A stretch of 64,000 nucleotides of DNA, from positions 1 through 64,000 of the forward strand of contig JADLSH010000252.1 in the NCBI GenBank assembly GCA_016169945.1, given 5' to 3'. The DNA comes from Trachythela sp. YZ-2020 (taxonomy: Eukaryota > Cnidaria > Anthozoa > Malacalcyonacea > Clavulariidae). Shown piece by piece: positions 44,298 to 56,353 of the stretch. A program made the translations under genes and the position numbers. The notes beneath the pieces are model-generated. The model searched no databases. It saw only the letters and a program-made list of their open reading frames with translations, and was not told where the DNA came from. The stretch's first letter is position 1, and every line of letters starts with the position of its first letter.

Positions 44298-47200
44298 TGC
44301 CTGGGTCAAATTTTTCCTCGACCCAGGGTAACCCGCGTGGTCAGGTCGCAAGTCCTGAAATGTGTGGCTAACATGCCACGCAGGAGCGATGAGTTTTTGT
44401 AAACGAAGCAAATTGAGTAAAAATGGCTACATCATTTTTTCTATATTTTGTCTCGAACTATTACCTCATTAAAGATTTTGCTGATATATCCAAATCGGAC
44501 AGGATAAAATTGTAAAATGTACGCGGTAGATATTTAATGGAATACTCCTTCGATCAAAGGAGAAATTATTAGAATGCCGTTTGGAATCAGTTTTGACTTT
44601 TGTTACCTTATTTGTTTCCTAATCAGTGGACTTAGGGCTACTTAATTACTTCTATTACCACTGAGGCTTAATTCATATTTGATCAGATGTTGGGAGTCTC
44701 TTCTTTGGTGAAAATTGAAATAATGAGCCTTGGGTTTTTGAGTTGTCTAATGTTACGCTTCGTTTGGCTATATACAAGAAAAAATTCGTTTGATAACAAG
44801 AGACCAAACCATTCGTTTTTAAATCATGTTTATTTATTTTATATCGCACAAACGTTTTCGCTTCTAGCTCTTCAGCTGCTTTACATTAATCTAATGCGTA
44901 ATCTAATTCATAATCTAATGCATCTATTATTTATTTAAAGTTGCATGTATGTATACGCTCATCTTCATGCAAATGTTAATTTGAATTTTCAGTGAAAATT
45001 ATGTGTATGGCCATGGAAATTGAACTGTATAGTTTTACATATTATATAAAATACGCAGTATGTCTGCATCGCGTATTATCACTTGCGGCTTCGCACTCTC
45101 GTTTCTTTAGATAAATCATGCTGCTTTCCAATATCCCCCAATATCAAAGAGGCCTTCCTCTTTAATATCTGAAATGAATATGCATTGAAATTACTAACTA
45201 TATAAACATTTTAGCTTCCTTGTTCACATATCTACAAATACATGAACTTCAATTTCCAGGAAAGGTTGCAATGCTGAAGCATTATAGGCTAGAACGATTA
45301 AGTACATCCAAAACATTATAGTTCAATTTGCGGGAGGAATATTGACATCTATCTTTGGTTTTATCCATGTAAATACGGACAGTTACAGAGTATTTTGAAA
45401 TAAAACGCAAAATATTATCTACATTAAACTATATAGACAACCGCGCAAGTTGAATTCGTATAGTTTAACACCATATCTGTTACATTAAATCAATTGGGCA
45501 GTTTAGTCTAGGACCTGCATATGAGTTTGTATGCATTTCATTTAGGACAGATAATCTGAACCGTTTTAGGGTAAAATGACCATGACGGACAACATGGCAT
45601 AATTATGTGCCAAAACCGTTTCCGGGAAGAAATGCCTGAAAATGCCCATACTCAGAAAGGGCACTATCGACATAGTTCTATCCCCTGAATCATCAAAGCA
45701 ACAGACTAATTTCCGAAGCGCTTATAGTGTTTAGAGTGGTCACTTTTAGGGGTGGTCATTGGAAAGTGAAATGTCGGTCTAGGTATAATATTTTACAAGG
45801 AAATTACTATGCACCATCCCAAGGGCAACTGCTAATTATACATCACATAACTTCATACCCTTTAGAAAGGCTGAAGGCTCTATTTTCTTATTTTCTAAAT
45901 ATTTTTGTCATTGAATCAAAAACTATACTTATTTGAATATAATACAAATAGATTTCATGAGGGTTTATGTTGTTTAGTTGATATACAATACAGTTTATTT
46001 TACTTACCCCACGCCAAAACATGATTTCAGCAATATTTTGCCGTTTTATTTGCTTTTTATCACACAGGCCCGCACATATTATCCATATATACTTGAACAT
46101 AACGATAGTTGACTCAGAAAAGAATAATTCAACCAAGTTTCGTCAGGTGTTGAAGTAGTGCAGTGTTTTTATCTTCGATATTGTAGAAGTGATGTTTTGC
46201 CCAATTATCGCGCCAGTGCAATGTCTCGCCGCTTCCCTGCCCGATTTATCACACTTTTTCATCGTCAAATGTGTTTAGAGTAAAGTATCCGGAAATACTT
46301 GATTGTAGAAAAGTTCTAATCGAAAAATGTATAACCTAACTGCCAATGCATGGCAATAAACGACCCCAAGTATTTTATAAACATGAATAAAAAATATAAT
46401 GTTCAAACGTTTAAGCTATACGTAGATAATAATGTTTAAGCAAATAATGTTTAAGCTAAACAGAAGCCAGAAACTTGAAATATCTTTTTGCACCAAAATA
46501 TCAAAAGTTTTCTATGCCTCAAATTATAGTTTTGGGTGTTCGTGAAAAATTTTAACCCCCCCCCCTGTCATATAGTCCACGCGGTGTTTTCGTGAAGATT
46601 GCGCGCGACTTTCAAATTACTTTGAACACTATATTTTTTATTCATGTTTATAAAATACTTGGGGTCGTTTATTGCCACGGATTAGCAGTTAGGTTATCAA
46701 TTTTTCGATTGGAACTTTCTGGATACTGGAATCTAAATACATTTGACGACGAAAAAGTGTGATAAATCGGGCAGAGAAGCGGCGAGACATTGCAATGGCG
46801 CGATAATTGGGCAAAACATCGCTTCAATGATATCGAAGATAGAATACACTGCACTACTTCGAAACCTGACGAACTGAACTTGATTGAATTATTTTATAGT
46901 CAACTATCATTATGTTCACGCATAATTTGTGGATAGTATGTGCGAACCTCGCTGATAAAAAGCGAATATTATCTCAACAAAACAATATATCTCAACAAAA
47001 CAATATCAATCCTCATAAAATCTATCAGTATTATATTGCCTTTCTAATGTGTATGAAGTTATGTAATGTAAATTAGCAGTTGACTTGGAATGCTGCATAG
47101 TCATTTTCTTGTAAAATATTATACAACAACAACAACAATTTACTGGAGTAAATAACGTATTAAAAATAAGGGGCAAAAGATTATTCTGGATTTTCATCAT

Positions 47201-47902
47201 AAAGATAGCAATATGAAATGTAATAAGATCAAATATTTTAATAATATTCAATTGTTTAATTAATTAAAGGACTGGAATGCTCATTAAGTTTAGAAAAAGT
47301 CATAATACGTACAGTTTTTTTTTTGCAATTTAAAAAGAGGTTGAACATTTGATAATCGATCAATTAAGGCATAATAAAGGCTAATATTGATCCTGGTGTC
47401 AACATAATAACGAAGTTATACCTAAACACATTTCAGTGTGCAATGACAACCCTAAACACTATCAGCACTTCAGAAAGTCTGTAGCGTTGACGGTTCAGGA
47501 GATAGAACTATGTCGATAGTGCCGTTTCTGGATGTGGTCATTTTCAGATATTTCGTCCCATGTGTTTTGGAACATATGCCATGTTGTTCGTCATGGTCAT
47601 TTTATCCTAAAACAGTTGAGATTATCGGTCCTAAATGAAATGCATACAAACTCATATACAGGTCCTAGACTAGTTGCGGAAATCGATTTTGTGTTTCGGA
47701 GGAACGGGTTTCATTTTGACCGGTGTTTATTGACGTTTTAGGCTATAAACTTCGTGAGCGAAGCGAAGAAAAATAGGTCAGGTCAAACTCTATTACATTA
47801 AATCACAACGGTATTATATTAATCAAGCTTTCATGTCGACAATCACCCTGAACGTACTTGGTATACTCATTTTTTGGCCTTGGCTGAAATGTGACCCAGG
47901 CA
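44298..47902. mobile_element. 3.6-kb TTAA-flanked element made largely of a foldback
   Basis: The left end TGCCTGGGTCAAATTT and the inverted right end TGCCTGGGTCACATTT are TIRs, each bordered by TTAA, as with piggyBac-type target duplication. In copy A the corresponding junction near 3,010-3,040 has no insert. No transposase is recognised. The superfamily is inferred only from TTAA. Confidence 0.65.
45500..47690. repeat. Giant imperfect foldback with about 1-kb arms
   Basis: The left arm (about 45,500-46,420) and right arm (about 46,620-47,690) are inverted copies, roughly 10 percent diverged by eye, with a spacer near 46,420-46,620. Matches include GACATAGTTCTATC near 45,670 and its complement near 47,505, and GGGCAAAACATC near 46,810 and its complement near 46,190. 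No coding content. Confidence 0.8.
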
Positions 47903-47914
47903 TTAATCTACCTG

Positions 47915-49340
47915 ACTAACCTGAAGTCCTCGTAGTTTTCGCAGTCCTCGCAGTCCTTCCAGTTAGCAGATATCAATAGAACAAACTGCTTGGATTACTT
48001 TAAATTTGGTCCAGTTCTAATTTTTGGCAAAGTTCTATGCAAATATTACATATAACGCAATGTTTAAACGTTTAATAACCATACAGCATCAAATAAAGAA
48101 CATATCTCTTCAATGTGCAGTTCTATATAAAATTTGCTCACTAAATATTACAATAATTTCACTTATTGTTTCAATGTTTAAAATTTTCAATATTATTTCG
48201 TGCAATTATATTAATTAGTTCTGGTGAGTTCAGTCTCTTGCTAATAAACCGTGATAACAAACGTCTCTTTTATGCGAATACAAGTTCTACACTTGCCCAA
48301 ATTAGTAACAGCCTGTACTTGGCTAGCTTTCTTGGCTTTGGTGGCTGTTTTCCTTGGCAGAACGAATATTATCTACGCTATGTTTCACCTGACAGGTTGA
48401 TCATGTGGATCATAATGGAACATGTTTTGGATAAAATCCATCATGGAGTTGGACCTTAGAAAGCTTGAGGGAAATAATATTTCCGCATTTGAATCAATTT
48501 TTGCCATGACGTATCCAAGTCCAACTTTCCCTGTCGGCTGTGAGTAGGTCAGAAACACACCATACGACTTTTTCGTGCCAATTTTAACGAAATCACGTGT
48601 TAAGATGGCGTAGAATCCCTCCAAGAGAAAAGACACCCGTCTTCTCTCTAGAGAGCGCATAGAAGAAATCTGGGGCAACCCAGTGTATAGGACCAGTTCC
48701 GGATGTCATGTAGTACATCTGAGTCGATTCGGAACTTCCATCATTGTTCTTCGTGGCAAGATATTCTCGTGCCAATCTGAAGTCTCCGAGCATTAGGTCT
48801 TCCGTGTACTGGTCAGTCTATAAGACGTTGTCAGTTTTGAGATCTCGGTGTACAATTGGTGGGTTTCGTGAATGTAAGTAACTTTAGATTTGTTTCTTGG
48901 GTTTTGGATTTGCTCAGCAGAGTGTTAAATTCACCACCGGAACAGAACTCTGTTAAGATGAGGAATTGCGAGGATCCGTTTGACAATTGGCAACAATCGA
49001 ATTCCAAAATCAGTACGATTCGCTCGTGGTTTGCTTTATCCAATGTTTCAGCCTCGCGTCTCGCTGTATAACGCTCCTCGGTTCGCCACAAATAACTTCC
49101 TTTAAATTAAGGCACATATTTTCCTATTTGTGCTGTCGTATGCCTTATACACTGTGCCAAATCTTCCACTGGCGAGTTTGTCCTGAACCAAAAGTCTTAT
49201 TTGCCCCACTTTGATTTGCTTGCCTTTAGATAGGACAGATATTATTGAGGAATTTCGTGTTGACGCAAAGAAGGGCTACTTTTGTTTTGAAACTCTATGA
49301 GTATGCGTTTCTGACTGTCATATGATACCATCGTTCAGTG
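47915..49340. repeat. Segmental duplication block B3 (pair of 3,040-4,530)
   Basis: Direct copy of the kinase region of copy A, with many indels. It includes the kinase pseudogene described next. Confidence 0.85.
48380..49330 (-). pseudogene. Degenerate copy of the single-exon kinase
   Basis: The fragments match the intact kinase at 3,433-4,530 in order: REAETLDKANHERIVLIL, LILTEFCSGGEFNTLLS, NPPIVHRDLKTDNVL, MLGDFRLAREYLATK (DFG changed to DFR), GTGPIHWVAPDFF and FPSSFLRSNSMMDF. They lie in different frames with stops between, and part of the alpha-E region is missing. It cannot make an active kinase. Confidence 0.9.
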
Positions 49341-49460
49341 GGAAGTCCCTGGTTTTCCATGTAGCATAAGGTGGTCATACCCCTTCCAACAATTTTTTCT
49401 CATTTTGCATGGCAGGAAATAAATTTCACCATTTTTTGAAAGAGCATGGTACAGGTGTAC

Positions 49461-50204
49461 GTACCACAGAATACCGCGGTACCACAGAATACCAGTCTTA
49501 TTTATTGATCTTATAAAATTTGGAGGAAACATACTGTATACTTTATTTTTGTGAATATACATTAGTTTTAGTTTTAATTGACATATAAAAAACAAAAAAT
49601 GAATATTTTCATAAAATTTTAAAAAATAATCAGGATTAACAAAAAATAACATTGTATGTTTTTGATACTTTTTTCCCGCATTATGCCTGTAAAATTCGAA
49701 AGTTTAAAAATAAGTTTGCAAACCAGTATACTTTATGTTGATCACTACTTTTTCTATGCAACACAACATTATTACTATACAGGAATCACACCGAGAAATC
49801 AATTTTACCATTGAAAAACTGAATTTTTAAAAATTATTGATAAACCTGGTATACTTTGGTTACACCACTGGTATGCTGTAATGATTTTAGTGTTTACCTT
49901 TCACTAAATTAAGTTAGCAATATCAATACAGTATTATCACACGACATGACACACCAAATCCTGGTACAATTTGATAAACCGTTGCTTATTTATCTCCGCA
50001 CTGGTATTCTGTGGTACATTAGAGTTTGTTCCACAGAATGTTCAATTATTAAAAAAAAATATTGAAGTCTATGAAATCTAGCCCAAAAACCCCCAGGAAG
50101 AAAAAATATATCGATAAACTATACTAAAAAATATTAAGAAGCCACATTATATGTATTTGACAAAAGATATAGAACATGTAAATTTTTGCGGTATTCTGTG
50201 GTAC
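49461..50204. mobile_element. MITE with perfect 17-bp TIR and a second, inner pair
   Basis: The outer ends are GTACCACAGAATACCGC (49,461-49,477) and its exact complement at 50,188-50,204. A second inverted pair of almost the same word, GTACCACAGAATACCAG, lies at 49,479-49,495 and about 50,003-50,020. No coding content; interior AT-rich. Confidence 0.75.
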
Positions 50205-50384
50205 ATGCACTCAGTAAATATGCTAATTAGCCAATATGGCCGCCTTCAAATTAGTGAAAATCCGCTTCGATATTATTAGAAAGCTTACAACATGAACTAG
50301 TGCCTGACACTCTTTAATTTGATGTAACATCTTCATTAATTTTGATGTAAATTTTACCTAACATTTCGAATTTTCAATTGCTAA

Positions 50385-51145
50385 TTAGTAGGGAAATATG
50401 CCAGAATTAACTAATAATAAAAAATCTTGACATTTGAAGAGGTGCCTCAGTGTTTTTCTTCTTACTTTGACCTTTTCTGTGCACTTTTTGGGCGACAGTT
50501 TGATTCGGGTGGCGTCGTAGTCTTGGGCACCTTTACAAGCGAACACACTTGGCGTAATATCCAAGTCCTCAAATATTTTGAGCAATGAAATATCTCCATC
50601 ATTAAACTTCATGACAGCCCAAATAAGTAGCCAGAGCTACAGTTTCTTACTCCACATATGTTGTTTCAGGGCATCTGTCCCAAATCATACAGTTCAAACA
50701 TTCGTTAACATTCTGCGTCAATAGCCATCTTCTGCCTAGTGCCATCTAGAGATATCCCGCACTCTCCTTCGTCATTTCCACTCTTCTCTTTAACCTCCAT
50801 TGCACTAGTGTTCATGCTGTCATTTGCTAATTGTTTAACAATTGGCAAGAGCTTTTCATTTTGGATCTTGGTAAAGTTACGACGAGTTGGTGGTGAAGGC
50901 CTATCCAAAATTTTTGTAAAGGTTTGCACACGCCCCCCGTGGAAATCAGCTACGGTTGACGGGGTTAGCGAGTATAAATAAAGTTATACTACTACTACAA
51001 AAGCATTGTGCCCTCTACCAATTTATCTGAAAGGCAGGACAGCTCTGACATTAATTTCATAGGAATGCCCTTGCTTGTTTGATGTATTGAAACAATACTT
51101 CCATTCACACTCCAAACTTTTACATTCCAAAACAATATAATAGGA
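50385..51145 (-). pseudogene. Transposase remnant (CGISLDGT family), internally deleted
   Basis: Three minus-strand pieces in order: ECEWKYCFNTSNKQ with an in-frame stop (51,140-51,020); FTKIQNEKLLPIVKQLANDS leading to ECGISLDGTRQK (50,930-50,705); and MKFNDGDISLLKIFEDLDI with a basic KVKVRRKTLRHL tail (50,612-50,385). I know this order from a transposase-like family common in invertebrate genomes, where SxDGTWQK marks the first catalytic Asp. The central catalytic part is lost. Superfamily name not certain. Confidence 0.55.
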
Positions 51146-52112
51146 AAAGCCATTTTTTTTCTTCATGCCAACATGAGAGTCATGTTACCACCACATTCAG
51201 GGCTTTTCAAAATGCCATCAAAGAGACTAAACAGTACAGACAAGTCCATAAATATCGTACCTGTCTTCACAGCGTCAATCTTTTCCGTGTTACCTCCAAA
51301 ATTGGCACTTTGGTCACCAAATTTAACTCCAGAAGGTCCAGAGTTTTCATTACTGGGACCGCCATCTTTAAAGGTGGAATTCTACCCTTTTTCTCTTTCT
51401 ATTACGAGAATTTCCCATTTATACGATCAGAATAATAAATGGATTCCACTATTCAACCAGAAAAATCAAGTTTTCGAATCAAAAATGTAAAATAACCAAG
51501 ATTATTGAAGAGAATTGACACGCTGTTGTAAATATTTAGACCGCTCACAAAATTACTATTCATAGCCATATGACCACCCCCCAAACGGACTAATCACAAT
51601 ACAGCTAGATGAAAGAGCCTAAATAACATACACCAAAAGCAGAACTAAAAAAGAACTCGTTTTGTGGCAGTTTTTCATGCGAATCTGCTGGGTACCGTAC
51701 TTAATTCGTCCGGTTCCATTTGTCAACAGGGGCAATATATTCGTGCGATAAGCTGTGCTTAAATTGACGAATTCACCCGGTTCATGTGTCCCGTATCAAC
51801 AAGCGAACGGTGCAAATTTGATAGTGATATGCTTTCGAATGCATATATGGTACCTTGTGAAGACAGCCTCAGGCTTAGAGCAGCTAATTTTCGCATTAAC
51901 CGTACGGCAAGTTTTGAAAATGAAACTTCAAAATTGAAGCTCACGCGGCCGCCGTCACGTTTTTCAAAGATTTCCCGCAAAATATAAGCATGCTGTTGCT
52001 TATTTCTTTTACTTTTGCTTTCGACAAAATAGTATTTGCGATATCTATTTTAATTTATACTAGAAATATATATATGTCAATAATATATTATATTAACGTT
52101 ATATACATTTTA

Positions 52113-53020
52113 TTAACAGGACGTATAATGTTTTACATAGGGTAACACTTTCGATTTAAATATTTTTCTGTTCTGATATCCCTTGTTCCCAAAGAACTTA
52201 ACAGGATGTAAGAACATAACATCTTCTGAGAATTTGGGCCAAACGTATTTCACGTTGGAAAAATCCTGAAACCCGAATATTTCCGGTAAATAGACACCTT
52301 TCGCATTCTCCCAAGTTTTGAAACCGTCGAGCATACTTAAAATAGTCGGAAATGCTATTTCTAAGAACACTTTATTTTCAAAAAATATCCTGGAAAGTGT
52401 TGCGAATTCCCTACTCAACCTTCCAGGAACGTACGCAAAGTCGGACCACGTACGAAAACACATCGTTCTATTTTTACCATTACGATAGTGCGTGTATAGC
52501 AACATTTTGATATCGTTATTTGGCTTAATTTTGGATTCATGTGAAAAACCGACCAATTTTTGAAAAGTTTTCTCGCAATTCTTTAAACCATTCTCTTTTT
52601 TCCACCACATCCAATCATCTCGAACTGGTCTGCGATTCATTTCATGAGCCACGTTTTGATCAATCTCTGCTCCTTTCCAAATGTTATCCTTGTCCAATTT
52701 CGCAAAATTCCACCAGTTAACAATCATATCATCGTTAACAAACATATACCCCCTGTAACCCGGATGCAAGCGCATTACTCTCCCCAGGCACTCGTAACTA
52801 TAGTAACCACGCGGTCCGAAATCCACGGCTAAAACCTGGAACTCGGTACTGGATTTAGATCCACAAACAGCAACGTGGGGGAATGCATCTTTATACTGAG
52901 ATAAGATGAAAGGGACAGTGCTGTAGAATGGATAATGATATATCACGACCAAGAGAACATCTTGGAAGTAATTCTTGAGACATTTACCACCGCTCGTGTC
53001 CACAAAATTTCTGTATTCTC
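52113..53020 (-). CDS. Glycosyltransferase-like protein, intact C-terminal exon (copy B)
   Basis: The exon opens after CTCTCTACAG (53,020) in phase 1 and is open for about 301 codons to a stop at 52,113. The first Met inside it is not necessarily the real start, because the acceptor implies upstream exons. Features: a hydrophobic beta-like VLLVVIYHYPFY, a conserved AVDFGPRGYYSYECLG stretch, then GYMFVNDDMIVNWWNF, which looks like an Asp-containing metal/nucleotide-sugar site of a GT-A type glycosyltransferase. I tentatively compare it to STELLO-like proteins. The C-terminal half is rich in aromatic residues. A likely Golgi anchor exon lies upstream at 59,770-59,889. It would act in the Golgi lumen; the sugar donor is unknown. 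Its copy A counterpart is frameshifted. Confidence 0.6.
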
Positions 53021-54120
53021 CTGTAGAGAGAAATAAAACAAAACGTTAAAGTATGCATTTCAAGACGATCAGGAACTATTTGAAGGGAATTATATTGCTG
53101 CCAAAAGAGCAAAAAAGGAAAAAATACAATTTTGCGGCATGTTAAATAGCAATGGAGCACTAAAACCTCTGTAGCTAATCAGTTCAGTGCAGTCCTGAAC
53201 TGCTTAATAATCTTATACAGGGCTTTTTTACGAATTCGTCAAGAGGAGCTCAAGGAAAGGAACCTAACTAGGAGGTGGTGAACTGCAAGAGAACGACCTT
53301 CTGGAAGGACCTGGTGTTTGTTAGTCTCTGAAGCTTGATTTCCTGCATTTTCAGAGACAATGTTTGATATATCCCATCTGGACAGACAGAATATTAACTA
53401 TGAAAGCAATGTTTCAGTTTGGTTATGGGAATGGGTACTGTTTTAAAATTTGGGTTCCAAAGCTTATATGTTAAAAAAGCCTTCATCCTGGAAGCTCGGA
53501 TATTTACGCCCGGGTATGTGAGAACATAGCGGATTCCAAAGTTGTCCGCCATTATGTATTTATGTCATGGACGGTCTTCTACGTTATGCGCATGCGCGAG
53601 TTTAGGCCGGAAGAAAACTAGTTACCTCATTATTGGCTAATACAAATATTTTGTTTTTTAATGTTGCATCACAATTCTAACTGCCACTTTGCAATCCTTT
53701 TTCAAAATTTTTTTTATACTCTGGCCATCGAAAAGTACAGAGTCTTCAAAACAAAATAAATGAAAATTTTCAAGAGAAAAAGTCAAGGAGAACTCAACAG
53801 GAGAAAAAACAGTCGAATGACCGGGAAAAGGACACAATTTTGAAGTTTTGAAGCAATTTAAACGGTAAGTGTCTATTTTGCGTACTTGCTATTAGCGTGC
53901 AGTTTAGCTGAGGTTGAATTTTACAGCAAATCAAAGCTGAAAGAGTAGATAATAATAATACACCTACTTTATATAGTTGAGCAATTCATCATTTTATAGT
54001 TAAAAATACATATCTTATGACTATTTTACCATCATTTTGTAAATGTGAAATAAATACACCATGTTGCGTGTTACCATGGTTACATGGTTACTTCATGTTA
54101 TAATAATTTTTGGGAAGTAT
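53021..54120. other. Probable intron, no gene recognised
   Basis: Shared with 7,943-9,160. No conserved coding frame and no structured RNA that I can support. Confidence 0.4.
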
Positions 54121-54124
54121 AATT

Positions 54125-54825
54125 GCTTAGTTCGAATGGACGAGGGGAAACATCATTTGGTTCAACCCACCATTTAGCAAGAGTGTTAGCACAAACATAG
54201 GACGTAATTTCCTTAGTCTAATTGACAAACATTTTCCACCGCACCACAAGCTACATAAACTTTTAACAGAAATACAAGAAATACAGTTAAAGTAAGTTAT
54301 AGCTGCATGAACAATGTCAAGTCAGTAATCACTAAACACAATGCACGCATATCTAGGAATAACAACCCACAGGAGAGGGGCACTACCAATTGCAGTTGTA
54401 GAAAAAACACTATTTGCCCGCTTCAAAAACAATGCATGACTAGGGACATAGTATACAAATCAACAGTCACAGTAAGCAACACAAACACGATAAAAAATTA
54501 CATTGGCATGACTGCAACCACATTCAAAGAGCGATTGGCCAACCACACTACATCTTTTCAGCATAAAAAGCATGCAAATGACACGGAACTTTCGAAATAT
54601 ATTTGGACATTGAAAGAAAACAATAAGGATTTCAGTTTTAATTGGCAAATGTTAAAACATTGTATTTCGTACACGGGAGGATCAAAACGATGCAATTTAT
54701 GTTTAGAAGAATAATTTGTATTTTGAAAGAAAAAAACAAGAATTGTTTACTCTACAAAAGAGCTGAAATAATTTCACGATGTCGTCATCGTAACAAATTT
54801 CGCGTAAACAACGCAAACAAAGCCA
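54125..54825 (+). mobile_element. Penelope-like element 3' part (RT tail, CCHC, GIY-YIG)
   Basis: Translation gives [18 protein letters not shown] and a [18 protein letters not shown] stretch, then a Cys cluster (CSCRKNTICPLQKQC), the GIY-YIG domain (NYIGMTATTFKERLANH) and TELSKYIWTLKENN, SKRCNLCLEE. A one-base shift near 54,715 moves to LKEKNKNCLLYKRAEIISRC, the normal end of the endonuclease region. RT core is absent (5' truncated). It sits 75 bp before a hammerhead ribozyme, as in Penelope-like pseudo-LTRs. Confidence 0.85.
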
Positions 54826-54899
54826 TGCATGCACACATTGTCTCCCACATACACCCCCACGCTACGGCAGGAAGCATATAAGCGGTCATGTCTTTCGAT

Positions 54900-54954
54900 A
54901 CTTGCCACTGCCTGATGATTCTTTTACAGATGAAACAGCCTGTTGCAGACAAGT
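54900..54954 (+). ncRNA. Hammerhead ribozyme, type I, Penelope-associated
   Basis: All catalytic core positions are present: CTGATGA (54,912-54,918), GAA (54,932-54,934), A...T closing stem III, and H17 = T (54,944). Stem I pairs ACTTG/CAAGT and CTGC/GCAG with a CCA/A internal loop. Stem II pairs TCT/AGA. Stem III is the minimal ACA/TGT with a GCC loop. Short stem III is typical of Penelope and retrozyme hammerheads. The predicted cleavage is after T54,944. Confidence 0.85.
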
Positions 54955-55301
54955 TTTGAGGTAAGCGAAAATCTATAATATGCTTATATATGTTGTCGAG
55001 CACTCTTTGCGTTTCATAGACCTAAACCTACACTCAAATCAGCAGACATGCATGTTTCGCCATTCAACGGCTCGTCAGTGCTGCTTGTAACGCAGTCTAC
55101 ATGTGAGTGACTTCGTATTTATACACCATACTCTTGCTCTCACCAAGCGCATGTGGTACAATACTCAGACACATGCGCATCCAGACATGCGTGAAGTGTC
55201 TTGGGGCCAGAGTGCTCAAACGACCACAAGGGAAGTGAGCTTTTATAAGTATTAATCTTTCGTTGTCCGTCATATGAACAAAGAGTGCTCAATACCAAAG
55301 T

Positions 55302-55405
55302 AGATAGTTTAACACGCTTTATACAGCGATCCTCAGGCGATTGTTTACTCATTTGAATCAAATGAGTAAACAATCGCCTGAGGATCGCTGTAAAGCGTGA
55401 AACAC
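55302..55405. repeat. Near-perfect palindrome with a hammerhead in each arm
   Basis: The arms, about 40 bp, carry CAGCGATCCTCAGGCGATTG and its complement around a centre at about 55,355. The plus arm contains an essentially complete hammerhead (55,366-55,424). The minus arm retains CTGAGGA and stem II, but its GAAAC is replaced by GTTAAAC, so it is probably dead. Confidence 0.85.
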
Positions 55406-55424
55406 TGTGTAGAGATAACTTTAT
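55366..55424 (+). ncRNA. Hammerhead ribozyme, slightly damaged stem I
   Basis: Core CTGAGGA (55,378-55,384), GAA (55,399-55,401), H17 = A (55,411). Stem II is CGCT/AGCG with a GTAA loop. Stem III is ACA/TGT with a CTG loop. Stem I is GTAAA/TTTAT (one G-U wobble) and TCGC/GAGA (one mismatch). It has the same U-U opposition at the base of stem II as the other two motifs. Confidence 0.75.
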
Positions 55425-55840
55425 TTTATTTTAAGATTAAACTATATATATATAATATTTATTCATAAGCAAAATACAAAGGAAACTCATGACCCGTATA
55501 GCGGATCTATATATTTGATATATACTTGTTCAAATTTTCTCCTTCAATTTTTACAGCGTAGATAACACGAATCTTCAAAATTCCAACGCCAGTGAGAGTG
55601 CAAAACGAGTCATTTTAGAAGTCATATACAAACCTTGAAGTTCGGTCTTTATCAGATCTAAAGCACTCGGCCGCGCCTCGATGTTTTAAATCAGATAAAG
55701 ACCTCTTGCGCGGTTTGTATATATACTATATATATATATATATATAGGCCTAATTCAAGTTTGGTTTGTTTTTAGTAGAACAAAGAGTGCTCAACACTAT
55801 TGGAAAGTAGAGCAAATTTATTTATTGTTTCTATCTTAAA

Positions 55841-55910
55841 GTAAAGCCGTCGCTACACGGTGTTTCACGTCTAACTAAAAGTAAGACGATCTTCAGGCGA
55901 CTAAATTTAC
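55841..55910 (-). ncRNA. Hammerhead ribozyme, minus strand
   Basis: On the minus strand: CTGAAGA (55,896-55,890), GAA (55,866-55,864), stem III ACA/TGT with a CCG loop, and H17 = A (55,854). Stem I is TCGC/GCGA plus GTAAA/TTTAC, and stem II is CGTCT/AGACG. All stems are perfect. It lies downstream, on the same strand, of the Penelope ORF at 56,986-56,354. The word GAGCACTCTTTG follows, as it does after the plus-strand motif at 54,900. Confidence 0.88.
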
Positions 55911-56353
55911 ACTGATTCAGTTCATTGTTTGCTTGAGCAAAATCTTAACGGTTTGCTGACGCGTGATCGTATAGGTCGCATGCGCTTATTTTGTCGCTCG
56001 CGCTTTAATTTTACGGTATTACTTTTCAGCACGCCGCTTAAATTTTCCTGCATTAACTTATTTCTATGGCAGCACTTCGAGAATAGTTCAGTACGTTTGT
56101 TCATACCGGGGAGCTTCCTCATGGAACAATCTCCCAAATGATGTTGTCAATGGTTACAAGCAACTCTCCGCAAGAAATTTTAAAACTTTAATTAATAATT
56201 ACTTTAACGAGTTGGAAAGGGATAGTCAGTGACAACATATATGTGGAGGATTGTTCGGAATGAGGTTCTATAACTAATGGGTCTGTGAGAGTTAATGAGA
56301 GTTAATATAAGTTAGTATGCATGCATCCATTGTAACTATAGAAACTGTTTTCG

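Larger units (their letters stand above)
49361..51587 (-). mobile_element. Degenerate DNA transposon (possible boundaries GGTGGTCATA)
   Basis: Contains transposase remnants on the minus strand (50,385-51,145). The inverted word GGTGGTCATA near 49,361 and 51,570-51,587 may mark the ends, but this is weak. The segment is absent from copy A. Between 49,461 and 50,204 lies a separate TIR-bounded insert. Confidence 0.45.
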
